From positions 1 to 42,334 of the forward strand of contig JABCPU010000526.1 of the NCBI GenBank assembly GCA_016800925.1: a DNA stretch of 42,334 bases. Reading direction: 5' to 3'. The notes below the pieces were generated by a model. The model did no database searches, was not told where the DNA came from, and saw only the letters and a list, made by a program, of their open reading frames with translations. Each line of letters opens with the position of its first letter. Position 1 is the stretch's first letter. Made by a program: the position numbers and the translations under genes. Shown here piece by piece: positions 9,911 through 19,010 of this stretch. This DNA comes from Suillus spraguei. Lineage: Eukaryota; Basidiomycota; Agaricomycetes; Boletales; Suillaceae.

Positions 9911-11392
9911 ATGCACTTACTACTACTACTACTCTGTGTCTTCCTTTACCTCGTTGGAGTCACCCAGGCTTCAAATACAACAATAGCTACTAGCTACATT
10001 TTTGAGGCTCCATCATTCACAACCAGAACACTATTCTCCATCATCTCTAGCTCCGTTCTCACTCTTTTTGCATGTGTCTACACTGCTATTCACCCTAACA
10101 TCCTGAGTCCCAAGTCCAGCCCCGTTATCTCGTGGTCTTCTATCTTGGGGTCACGCTGGCGGCACTAGTATTTCCTGAAATGATCGTCACCTGGGCCATG
10201 CGTCAGAAAATCAGCGCTCGCCGTGTTACAAGACAGTTCCAGGAATTGGAATATTTCAAGGTTTCACAGACGCAGGAACAGTCTGAAAGTGAATCATTCT
10301 TTCAGAAAATTTGTGCTCGTGCTCAGGTATTATATGAGTGGTTTGCGGCAGAAAAATCTGAAGGTAAGTACCACATGCTCACCTAAACGTTAACTTATGC
10401 GTGTCCTTAGATTATACGTGGACTGAGACACACAGCTTCTTTCTGCTGATGGGCGGTTTCATGCTTTATGTGGATGGGAAACCCTATCAAACACTACGGC
10501 CTGACGAACTTATCGAGCTTATACGTGCCAAGTGTATCGAGGCCCCTACCCTGACAGCAGACCAGATACACGACAGGAGCAAAGGAAATGCGATATCGAA
10601 AGGATTAGTCATCCTTCAAGTGGCCTGGTTTATTATCCAGTTTATCGCCCGCGTTATTTATCACCTCGAAATCACCCAGCTCGAAGTAGGGACACTCGCT
10701 TTTGCGGTTCTCAATTTCCTCACTTATGCTGCGTGGTGGCATAAACCTCTCAATGTGCAATGTCCCTATCCAGTGTACTGGAAGTCGACCGATTCAAGGC
10801 CAGAGGATCACATTGGGTATGTAGTATGCACCACAACAATTATACCATTGTTGATTATGTCTGCCTTAGTATCAATGAAAGTGTCGAATCCGAGGCCGTT
10901 CTTGGGATCTTGGGTCCTGTCATGCGCCAACTTAGGCGAGTGTGGTTTGCTATGGGTCGTGCTGATGGGCTTGACCACCATCGCATACCCACTGAACGAA
11001 CTCTACAAGTTCCACCATTTGATGGCAGTCTCAAGCTGGAACACAGGGAGATGGTGGTTCTCACACTTTCTGGATTGTTTATGACAACCATATTTGGCGC
11101 CATCCATTATCTGGCTTGGTTTTCGACCTTCCCCACAAACACTGATTTGGTGCATTGGCGCATGAGTACAGTTGGTATAACTTTCATACCATGGCTTTTT
11201 GTTCTTGTGGCTTTCACAGACAAGTTAGGGGTGAATTTTCAGTTTTTACTCCCCTGGATTATTTTTCTATTTTACTTACTGTACGGGCTGGCTCGTGAAG
11301 TGCTCTTTGCGCTTATGTTCAGCACTTTACACAATCTCCCTCTTGGCGCATACAAGGCAGTGTTGTGGACCAGTTTGATGCCGCACTTATAA
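9911..11392 (+). CDS. Multi-pass membrane protein of unknown function, three exons, probable frameshift
   Basis: A hydrophobic start (MHLLLLLLCVFLYLVGVTQA) looks like a signal peptide or first membrane segment. Further hydrophobic segments follow: LFSIISSSVLTLFACVYTAI, FYLGVTLAALVFPEMIVTWA, LVILQVAWFIIQFIARVIYH, LAFAVLNFLTYAAWW, VVLTLSGLFMTTIFGAIHYL, and two near the end (FIPWLFVLVAF, FLLPWIIFLFYLLYGLA). Two introns are supported: 10364-10410 and 10817-10869, both GT-AG with matching phase. Exon 1 needs a shift: the frame from 9911 hits a stop at 10165, while the frame carrying LGVTLAALVFPEMIVTWAM picks up by 10132. One base appears missing around 10118-10130, or two are extra. I recall unnamed families with this layout (VYTAIHPNI, PELIVTWAMRQ, WWHKP, CPYP motifs) in mushroom genomes; no function is known to me. 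Confidence 0.7.
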
Positions 11393-11613
11393 TTCTTGAT
11401 CACGGTACTTGTCATACGATTCATACTTTTTAAATGATATTCAGATGTGACATCAACCAGTGGTGGGTTTCAGACTGACATTTAGTAACTAAGTGAGTGG
11501 ACCATGAGTTACAATTATTAGTGGTACTCAACATCAGGAAAATGTTGGTCCACTTAAATCATCCTTAAAGTATCTTATTTGTCTAGTGCTGCCGCAGTCC
11601 GGTTCTGAACCTC

Positions 11614-12019
11614 CATCAGTAAATCATGAGTTTACTTATTCCTTACACATTTCAAACTTTTCCCGCTTATTTCAAATGAATCTACTTATTTTTCTTAAAT
11701 TACCACTTGGTCCCAACTGAACTATCAGGATCTGTTAGCCATCATTATAAATGAATGAAATTATTGGACTCTTAAATTGCAAGATAGTACCTTCAGAGAA
11801 TATTTAAGAAAGAAAATCATCAGCATGTCGCTCGAGCTTCATCCTAGTCACTAATTGTTGGTCTTATGCAATGAAACTTGTCTCTCAGGCCCAACGAATA
11901 TATTGGAATACTCAATTTTGAAGTAGTTGTCAAATTTCAGCAAAAAAGTAGATCCATTCGAGATAAGTGGCAAAAGTTTGAAATATGTAAGGAATAAGTA
12001 AACTCATGATTTACTGATG
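11614..12019. mobile_element. Inverted-repeat (MITE-like) element with about 75-bp terminal repeats
   Basis: The left end, CATCAGTAAATCATGAGTTT and the following 55 bp, is the near-perfect reverse complement of the right end, finishing AAACTCATGATTTACTGATG at 12019. The interior (about 250 bp) is AT-rich and non-coding. Size and structure fit a non-autonomous DNA transposon. The flanks (CTC and TCG) do not show a clear target duplication. A related right end appears near 7049. Confidence 0.75.
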
Positions 12020-12116
12020 TCGGTTCGAACCTGAACCTTTCCGAACTGGACGCATGGTCCGGTCCAAGGTTCGGCCAAGACTCAGAACCGAACGTTCGGG
12101 GTTCAGGCTGGTAGTG

Positions 12117-12144
12117 AATAGGTTCGAACCCGTTCGAACCTATT
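12117..12144. repeat. 28-bp near-perfect palindrome AATAGGTTCGAAC...
   Basis: AATAGGTTCGAACC pairs with CGTTCGAACCTATT at 13 of 14 positions. It belongs to the GGTTCGAACC motif cluster of the foldback region. Confidence 0.7.
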
Positions 12145-12394
12145 TTTTGTAGGCTTCACACTTTTTCAAAAAATATGCAAGTATTTACTAGGTGTCTATA
12201 TTGTCGCATCAAAATGTCTAAATCTAACGTTGATTGCGGAAATCCGAATGTGCTTACAAATATTTGGGCCACTGCTGTGGCTTCCAAACAGTAAGTGCGC
12301 ATTAAACTACACTTACTACTAGTATGGACAGCCAGACCACCATGCTCTACTTCCAAGGGTTCCACTTCTCAGAACCTTCCTGCACTCTTTTGGA

Positions 12395-12860
12395 CTTGTC
12401 TAAACTCACCTGCATCCATTTATGCTTCCTTGTGCTCGTTTGGATTTGCCTGCATTTGTCTGCGCTTGCCTGCACTCGTTTGGACTTGCCTGGACTTACC
12501 TGCATTCGTTTGTGCTTGCCTGCACTCGTTTGGACCTGCCTGGACTTGCATGTTGCCTGCATTCATCTGCGCTTGCCTGCACTCTTTTGCACTTGCCTGC
12601 ACTCGTTTGGACTTGCCTGGACTTGCCTGCATTCGTTTGTACTTCCCTGCACTCGTTTGGACCTGCCTGGACTTGCATGCATTTGTCTGTGCTTGCCTAT
12701 GCTCATTTGGACTCATATGGACTCGTCTGTATTCGTCTGGACTTGTCTGTGCTTGCCTACCCTCATTTGGACTCACATAGACTCGTCTGTATTTGTCTGC
12801 TTGCCTGCACTCGTTTGAACTTATCTGGGCCCCTCGTTTGAATTTGCCTCAGCTTATCTG
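12395..12860. repeat. Minisatellite with 10-bp subunits in a 50-bp higher-order unit
   Basis: The core is built of ten-base words such as TGCCTGCACT, CGTTTGGACT, TGCCTGGACT, TRCCTGCATT and CGTTTGTGCT, in that order, giving a 50-bp period with variants and partial units. It stays open in several frames on both strands because ten-base words rarely create stops. The apparent proteins (Leu/Cys-rich on plus, Gln/Lys/Ser-rich on minus) are therefore artefacts of the repeat. Confidence 0.8.
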
Positions 12861-12935
12861 CTTGTGTCTGCTCTCGCCTGTACCTCCGCTCCTCTCATTC
12901 TGGCGCTTGCAGGTATCGTTCTCATATGTTCAAGC

Positions 12936-13042
12936 CACGTCAGCATTTGCTGGCGTGCGCTGGGCATATATGTTAAACACTGGCAAAGGGCTTCCTCTGT
13001 CGTCCCGTACTCGTCTGGGCCACGTCAGCAGTTGCTGACGTG
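12936..13042. repeat. Two copies of a CACGTCAGCA hairpin
   Basis: CACGTCAGCATTTGCTGGCGTG at 12936-12957 and a perfect form at 13021-13042 (arms CACGTCAGCA and TGCTGACGTG, two-base loop) lie 85 bp apart. Flanking bases GC before and CACTG/CGCTG after are shared too, so a longer unit of about 30 bp was duplicated. Confidence 0.7.
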
Positions 13043-13601
13043 CACTGTGCGTTTGCGCATGGCATTCGTGGTGTTGGGAATAGCGTGGTGGAGCTCTCAT
13101 GGTCTTGAGAGACCTCTGCAGCAAAATTGGCAGCCCATCGTCTGCAAGCTTAGTTGAACCTGGTTCGAACGCGAACCGGACCTCCCGAACGCGTTCAGAG
13201 ACGTTCGGTCCAGGGTTCTACCAAATGGCTGAACCGAACCATAGGTTCGGTTTGGCGTTCGAAAAATTTGCCACAAGAACTGGACCGAACCGGACTTCGG
13301 CAGCATTATATTTGTCTTATGTGCAACTTAAACTTAAGATTTTCGTTATTCAAAATAAGAAGATTCAGTAGGTTCATCTCCTTAAAATAAGGCCAGTGGC
13401 GCATTTAAGACGTGTAAGGACACAAAAAAAATTCCATTGAGGAGTGTGCAGATTAGACCAGGAGCTTTAACTAAGGGGAAATAAGGAGATTCGAAAGGTT
13501 AAGGAAGGTGGTTATAGCGTCCGGACAATAGAGCGGACTCGGAAAAAATGGTATAGTATGCAAGTAAAATATCACGTTACTTACAGCTGTTTTAAGAAAG
13601 G

Positions 13602-15175
13602 ATGGCAGTGGTGTCATTTTTTTGTCAACTACACAAATTAGGACTCAATACACAAACTTATATCATGCTTGCGAGACAGAACAGTTTTGACAGTTTTGAC
13701 AGTCTTGATAGTGACTTGCAAATGACACACCATCACAGTACTATTCTTGATGCTCTTTATGAGCTAGAACTCATGGAAGTCGATGATGATCCCAATGCTG
13801 ATCAAACAGACATTGATGATGACAAATCAGAAGAACTCGAAATACTAGACTCTGCTACAGGCCCTGTTGTACCACCAAAGATTCCTACACCCCCTCCGAC
13901 AGTGTCAAAGAAATGAAAACGAGGTAAGTCTGCACATATAGTCAGGGTTTCATACCAACTCAGATCTCTGACAGACAAGAATGATGAACCTACTACTCCT
14001 GTCACAAAGGATATCTCATACATGGTCTCTATCCTCTCGGCTAGTGAAATGAAGAAGGTCAAGAGCAAATGAGAGCCAGTCAACGCATCCATTGACCTTC
14101 GCACTGATGAACCATGGGACACCCTCAAAGCACAGATACTTGTGAAGATCTCAACAGCAATCAATCCCCGCATGCTCCATTTCGATGACTACTCACTTAC
14201 CTATCACATCTCTTGAGTTTTACCTAAACCTGGCCTATCTCTCTTGACTGAGGCTGACTACGATGGAATGATGAAATGTGTCAATGGAATGGCTGCAAAA
14301 ACTCTGACTGTCAACATCAATGTCATCCAAACACAGCCTGTTGTCAATGAGAATGAAAAACAGCGTGAAGATGAATCTGGCAAGGCAAAGAAACGAGTAG
14401 GTCTCTGATTATTTTAGATAATTGTTTTCACTGTGTTCTCTGTAGAAAGAGTCAGCCGCAATTCTTCCTGTGAATGAAAAGAAAGTCAACAACATTCAGC
14501 TCTTATGAGATCACTGGACCTGCAAAAAAACCAACTCTGCATGCCCATCACTGCACTGTTACATGATGCCTGGAATGGATGAACATTTCCCACTCGGACA
14601 TCAGCAATTTGACTGTTGGGCTTCTGCTATGGTTGATACTTTGTCTCGTGTTTTGTGTGCAACTTTTCAATGCTAACTTTGATTAGTGCAAGGATACCAG
14701 TGAGGCAACACTTGACAAGCCCCCAAACCATCAACTCTTCGACTTGAAAGCTACAGCCATCAGTCCTGTCTTACAGCATTGAATTGAGGCTCAGTCAAAG
14801 CCTGCATCTGAGTCCACATCATCTTCAGCTCTGGTGTTCAACTTTACATTCGGCAATGAGTTTGCAACTCTTTTCAAACCAAATCATGCAGCTCTGAATG
14901 TCCCGGCCACAAACATTGGACCAGCACCAAACTCTGTATCTTCGCTCCTTCCCCCATCCTCGAAACCTGGGAACAACATGTCCATCACATCCTTCTATGC
15001 ACTGTACAAGCTTGACGACAGTATCGCAGCAAAATTTGCATCTAATTTATTCAAGGAAGCATGTCTGCTCTGCTATGTAACATTTGCGGACCTCAAGGAG
15101 ATGGAGTTCAAGATTGGTGAGATTGCCGCGCTACATGATGCTGTTGAAACGTGGTCTATTCATTCAGATGCATGA
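13602..15175 (+). pseudogene. Passenger gene of the Tc1/mariner-like element, putative zinc-binding protein of unknown function
   Basis: Four exons join with phase-consistent introns 13924-13974, 14397-14445 and 14632-14686; the last has a perfect TGCTAAC branch site. The first ATG (13602) lies inside the terminal repeat, so ATG 13665 may be the real start. The protein would have an acidic N-terminus, a basic KKxKR cluster, a compact domain (ASIDLRTDEPWDTLKAQIL to LTVNINVIQ) resembling a ubiquitin-like or PB1-type fold only in general pattern, a Cys/His block (C-x6-C-x4-C-x8-H-x4-H-x4-C, 14520-14615) and a conserved-looking C-terminal region (SITSFYALYKLDDSIAAKF). Internal TGA codons at 13914, 14070, 14214, 14506 and 14780 all read as arginine if CGA is the ancestor. 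I recall similar unnamed mushroom proteins but cannot name a family. Confidence 0.7.
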
Positions 15176-15245
15176 ATGTGTGTATTGTACAGTAGGAATT
15201 GTCACTCAAGTCTATCTCTTCAAGTCGTTGCTTTGTAAAATAGAA

Positions 15246-16620
15246 TCAAAAGTATCCAGCATGTATGAAATAACCATGAGCATCATCAGAAGTGATAATT
15301 TCAGCAATCTTGTATATATATACACCAAAACGGTCTGCAAGCTCAAGAATCTCGGCACCATGGTGAATTGAAGCATTATCCATCACAAGGACACTCAATG
15401 GTCCAGGATATGCAGAACACTCTGGCAACTAAAAGCACATCAGAGTCATACTTTCCAACTCATCTGAGACTCGAGAACTCACAACTGTAAATTTGAGCCA
15501 CTCGAGAAAGAGTTTTTCTGTCATAGACCCCTCAACAACAGTACGTGCAACAATGCCATTGAGAGTCAGCAATGCCTCCATGCTGACATGATGCCCACGG
15601 ACAAATGGTTGTTTCTTGTGTGCCCATTTTCCTTTTGTTGAACTTCCGTAATGTCGACCAAGTGTCTGTTCATCTTTTGACACCTCATCAATGAAACCAA
15701 GCTCTGATGGATCATATTGAGCCATATGGGCTATGAATGCAGCACGCAGCTCCTCATTTCATTCTGAAGCAATACGTTTGAGCCTTTTGCGGCTCATACC
15801 AGCACAATTGAGCTCATTGAAGATTGTAGTAAAATGAGCAGAAATGAAATGGTTGGTTTGGGTGAGGTCAACGAGTTCATCGAGAAAGTAGTTGGGGTTG
15901 TCATGGAGAAGTTGCAGAAGATAATCAATGTCTTCATGGTCCAAATGACGGACACGACCAGGAGCAGTTCTTGGCTGGTTGATAACATCACCCGTTTCTC
16001 TCCACAGCTTCATGATTCGGTACTATGTCCATTCTGAGAATCTGCAGCAGTCAAGGATGTCCTGGAGGCTCAGTAAGTCATGCTCAGAGAGACAGATAGC
16101 AGCTCATTTGACATTGTCTGTTACAATCGTATGTGCCCCTATTCATTCTCTCTTTGCTTCCTTACTTGTATATCATGTCACATGACTCTGACTCATATGC
16201 TCAATGCATCTGTACTATAGTTGCCTTCCTTATTTGGATACGCACTTACTTTCTCACGTCTCTCTTGGTCTGTGTGCACATATTGGTCTATTTAAGCACG
16301 TTGTACTTGTAGTAGATTCTTTACTTTAATCTTACTGGGTTTTACCTGGAATCTCCTTCGCTTAGGTCTCCAACCTAAGTCGTCTTGAATTGTCTCCAAG
16401 TCTAAGCACTCCTTAGCCTTAGTCTCTATTCTTGTAGAACCTCTTAGACTTGTCTTTGAGGCCGAACCCTTGATCGTACTCGGAACGCCTTCCTTGGCCT
16501 TTCACCTTGTCCTCTTCTGGACATTGTAAGAACTTCCCAGCAGACCGGCTGTGTCTTTTCACTGTCGCTGGTGATGCCACCCCAGTTCGTAACATTGTCA
16601 CTGATTTTGCAGAACACCAT
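15246..16620 (-). pseudogene. Tc1/mariner-like DDE transposase, internally deleted and interrupted by a solo LTR
   Basis: Reading from ATG 16618-16620, the N-terminal helix-turn-helix part is split after about ten codons by the LTR at 16119-16594 and resumes at 16113. It continues through MKLWRETGDVINQPR (16013), RVRHLDHEDIDYLLQLL, then LGFIDEVSKDE with the first catalytic Asp (about 15690), FVRGHHVSMEALLTLNGIVA, an intron at 15429-15482, and VLVMDNASIHHGAEILEL with the second Asp (about 15385). After FGVYI the frame jumps directly to an EIITSDDAHGYFIHAGYF-like C-terminus. The PPYSPDLNP-type block and the third acidic residue are absent. In-frame stops are TGA 16104-16106, TAG 16023-16025 and TGA 15759-15761. 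It is inactive on three independent grounds. Confidence 0.85.
16119..16594 (+). mobile_element. Solo LTR, family B, inside the mariner transposase
   Basis: It starts TGTTACAATCG and ends CAGTTCGTAACA, with a 6-bp terminal inversion TGTTAC/GTAACA. The 5-bp target duplication TTGTC is perfect (16114-16118 and 16595-16599). It contains TATTTAAG near 16290, a likely TATA box. It is 476 bp, the same length as the copy at 25322, with high similarity throughout. No internal retrotransposon genes are present. Confidence 0.92.
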
Positions 16621-16687
16621 GGCAGCAGTGTATGGTAAAATGACAAAAAAAAAGATGCCACTGCCATCCTTTCTTAAAACAGCTGTA

Positions 16688-17631
16688 AGCTGCCTTAAAT
16701 GGACTTAACTTGCACTTAATTGTCTTGGGTCCAAAATTTCAACTTGAACATGTTCAGAAAAAAATTGTTGAGCTATATTAATATGGAGGTTTTATTATAT
16801 TTCACACTAAAAAAATATGGATATGCCAAGTGAATGATGCAGGAGAGAGCTAACAATTTTTCAGCTAAGTCAGTTAAGCTGATTAAGACAGATTAAGAAT
16901 TGTGGGTTTTTACTGATGCAGTGGAGCCACTGGTTGAAAGAGCAGGAAATGAGGGGGAATGATGATATCATGGTAGTATCTGTGAATGTTGATAGGTGAG
17001 TACACCAATTGGGGTGATTCTGAGAACTACTTACTCAAATAAAAAATGTATCCTCCTCCTGCAGCTAGCCTGCTCACCCTACACACATCCTAGTCCACTC
17101 CAAGCACAGTCTCACCCACCACTATGTCCAGACTTTCCCTCCTCTGATATCCAGGACTTCCCCACCACATCCGATCCTTGTTCATGTCCTATCTGGATCC
17201 TAATTTCCCTGCATTCATCTGTGGACATATTCCCACACCACATGCATTACTCCATTTAGGGTATGTCCTTGTCTCCAGCTCTCGGTTACCTCTGTCTCTG
17301 TCTTGATAATCCATTCCGTACATATCTCATCTCTGAGTTCATTTAGTTATGTTCCATTGTACTTAACAATATGTTTCCGCATGGTCCATATATAGCCTTA
17401 GACTATGCTTACTTATTCCCTGTTACTTATTTCCTGCTACTTGTTCTCTGTTTTATATCTTGTTACCTCCTATACTTCTCCTGTCAATATAACTCTATTC
17501 TGTTCTCACACTTGGGCTCTGGCCCAGGCCTATGGGAGTCTTCCCTAGGCCAGACATTTGACCCTTTGTTATAATATGCTTTCTGGACTTTGTCTGACTC
17601 CTGTCTTTATCCCTATTCACCTCTGGTGTAG
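16688..17631. other. Region without an assignable gene
   Basis: AT-rich then pyrimidine-rich sequence. The frames at 16996-17259 and 17371-17574 are short and compositionally driven (Pro/Ser/His and Leu/Tyr/Phe). The string TTTACTGATGCAGTGGA at about 16913 also occurs near 7043, hinting at a shared repeat terminus. No gene is supported. Confidence 0.35.
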
Positions 17632-17705
17632 TGAACAAAGTCATGCTGACTGTCAAAACCCTGTTTTTGACAAGTGTCTCATTACTGTCTGCAGCGGCAA
17701 CCAAA
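17632..17705 (-). mobile_element. Fragment of LTR family A in reverse orientation
   Basis: The bases GTGTAGTGAACAAAGTCATG and the next 55 bp match the reverse complement of 3910-3987, the 3' end of the first family A LTR, with scattered differences. Only this end is preserved. Confidence 0.55.
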
Positions 17706-17758
17706 TAATTCCCTTATAGTGAGCATATAGCCTATTCGCTCTGCTAAGGCAGAACCAT

Positions 17759-18695
17759 TGTAAAGATACAACCTAGCTTGGGCTGTAGATAAACCACTGC
17801 TAAACTAGTATGTTAGTCTTGCACTCTGTCTAGTCTGCTTCACTTGTAAGAACAAGAGCGTTCGACCCTAAAGGGGGATGCCTATTCAGTATGGTCAAGT
17901 TCGAGTCTAACTTATTTGTGAAACAAGCATCGAGGTCTGCGGTAAGTTGCCGTGGTCAGCGATGATACCGCCGGAACTAGCGTCATGAGTAGCGGTGCTA
18001 CCGTCGTCGAGATAAGGTCAGTAACAGTAGCGTTGAGCAAGCGATGTCGAGCGGTGGTCTCAGTGGTAGCGGTAAGGTTGCGAGCGGTGCAATGAAACAG
18101 TAAAGAAGTCTGCGATACTTTCAGCGGTAAAGTAGCGGTTCATGGGAAGTTCAGTCAAAGTAACAGTCGAAAGTCCAGCGGTAACGGAGAATAAGCGTGA
18201 TGTATTAATGAGCGATAAAGAAACTTTAAAGACTATGTCCACTACTGGGTAGATCCAGAGCTAGACAATAATCCTGACCTATAGTATGTGCAATGGGGTA
18301 AAATCAGGTACTGTATCATGTGGGGTACGCGGTGCTTATATCCTAAATTGTATGTACTCGGAATACTCTAGGCGAGATCAGTAGCGCTGGAGTGTAGTAA
18401 CCGCTGTAAGTATACATAGCGCGAGGCAACATGTAATAACACTTGCCGTGGAATCAGTGATAATGAACAGAAAAAAAACCACGCACCAAATGGAGCTATG
18501 CGGACGCGGCAAGGACATGGAAGGACATCAGTTTGTGGAACGTGGTGCGGCAGTTGGTATGGTGTGCGGTAAGTGTGGGATGCCGCCGGTACTGCTAAAG
18601 GGGTAAGACGGCCATGGACGAGTGGTAACTCCTGTAGATGTGAGACGAGTGTCAAAATATGGGGTTTTAAGCCCAGCGCCAATATGTTCGTTACA
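17759..18695 (+). mobile_element. LTR family A (second copy), complete ends
   Basis: It starts TGTAAAGATACAACC and ends ATGTTCGTTACA, with the TGTAA/TTACA inversion. The interior is rich in GCGGTA motifs, and GTACTCGGAATACTCTAGGC and CCTAAATTGTATGTACTCGG recur in copies three and four. Flanks (ACCAT and CCGTT) do not match, so it is either old, rearranged, or part of a broken full-length element. No internal retroelement genes were found on either side. Confidence 0.7.
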
Positions 18696-18699
18696 CCGT

Positions 18700-19010
18700 T
18701 CTTATTCCATGGACCCTTACCAGATCCTTGCACCAATGCCCTCATGTCCCTTCCAATTCCATCTAGATCCATTGGTGTGTAGTTACTTTGCTTCTGCCGT
18801 TACTAAACCTATGGCAGGATTTACCTTATGTCTCAAGGGGCTGCTGCACAATGTGCACCTCTTTACTAACACCTCGTTTATCTTCTATCTCGCTACTGGA
18901 CTCACTTAATTATCCTGTACACACACAAATATGTTAAAAAGACTCATCATACATACTATTACAGTTACTGCCCATTACATCCCATCTCTTGGACTTAGTA
19001 TCAGAACACT
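18700..19010 (-). mobile_element. LTR family A fragment, reverse orientation, abutting copy two
   Basis: Bases 18700-18990 resemble the reverse complement of 3590-3853 inside the first LTR: shared TCCATGGA, CCATTCCA, GATCCATTGGTGTGTAG, then CTATCTCGCTA and ATGTTAAAAAGACTC. It joins the second LTR directly at its 3' end. It is an inverted partial copy, more diverged towards the right, and its right limit is uncertain. Confidence 0.5.

Larger units (their letters stand above)
11584..13309. repeat. Foldback region bounded by inverted GAACCGGACTNCGGCAGCA arms
   Basis: TGCTGCCGCAGTCCGGTTC at 11588-11606 is matched in reverse complement at 13287-13305 with one mismatch. Inside, GGTTCGAACC-type motifs cluster at 12020-12150 and again, mostly as GGTTCGGT/CGAACCGG, at 13150-13300. 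The arrangement suggests one 1.7-kb foldback unit with a minisatellite core, into which the element at 11614-12019 was inserted. No coding capacity was seen. Confidence 0.5.
13584..16685. mobile_element. Complete Tc1/mariner-like DNA transposon carrying two convergent genes
   Basis: Terminal inverted repeats of about 46 bp begin CAGCTGTTTTAAGAAAGG at 13584 and end with the reverse complement at 16685. The dinucleotide TA flanks both ends (13582-13583 and 16686-16687), as expected of this superfamily. Inside are a minus-strand DDE transposase gene (16620 to 15246) and a plus-strand passenger gene (13602 to 15175) meeting tail to tail. A 476-bp solo LTR with its own target duplication sits in the transposase. 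Without it the element is about 2.6 kb, long for the superfamily because of the second gene. Both genes are decayed, so the copy cannot move on its own. Confidence 0.85.

Noticed and set aside
12121..12140. GGTTCGAACC as the B box of a tRNA gene
   Set aside because: No acceptor stem, D arm or anticodon arm could be folded around it, and the motif recurs as palindromes.
12295..12841. Long open frames on both strands (Leu/Cys-rich and Gln/Lys/Ser-rich proteins)
   Set aside because: They are generated by the ten-base minisatellite, stay open in several frames at once and have no other support.
13914..14782. Use of an alternative genetic code (TGA as Arg or Trp)
   Set aside because: The intact protease genes end normally, AP5 and AP7 at TGA, and the TGA codons in transposons are explained by CGA decay.
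15759..16013. Independent small gene at the mariner N-terminus
   Set aside because: It is one segment of the transposase bounded by decay stops, not a separate ORF.
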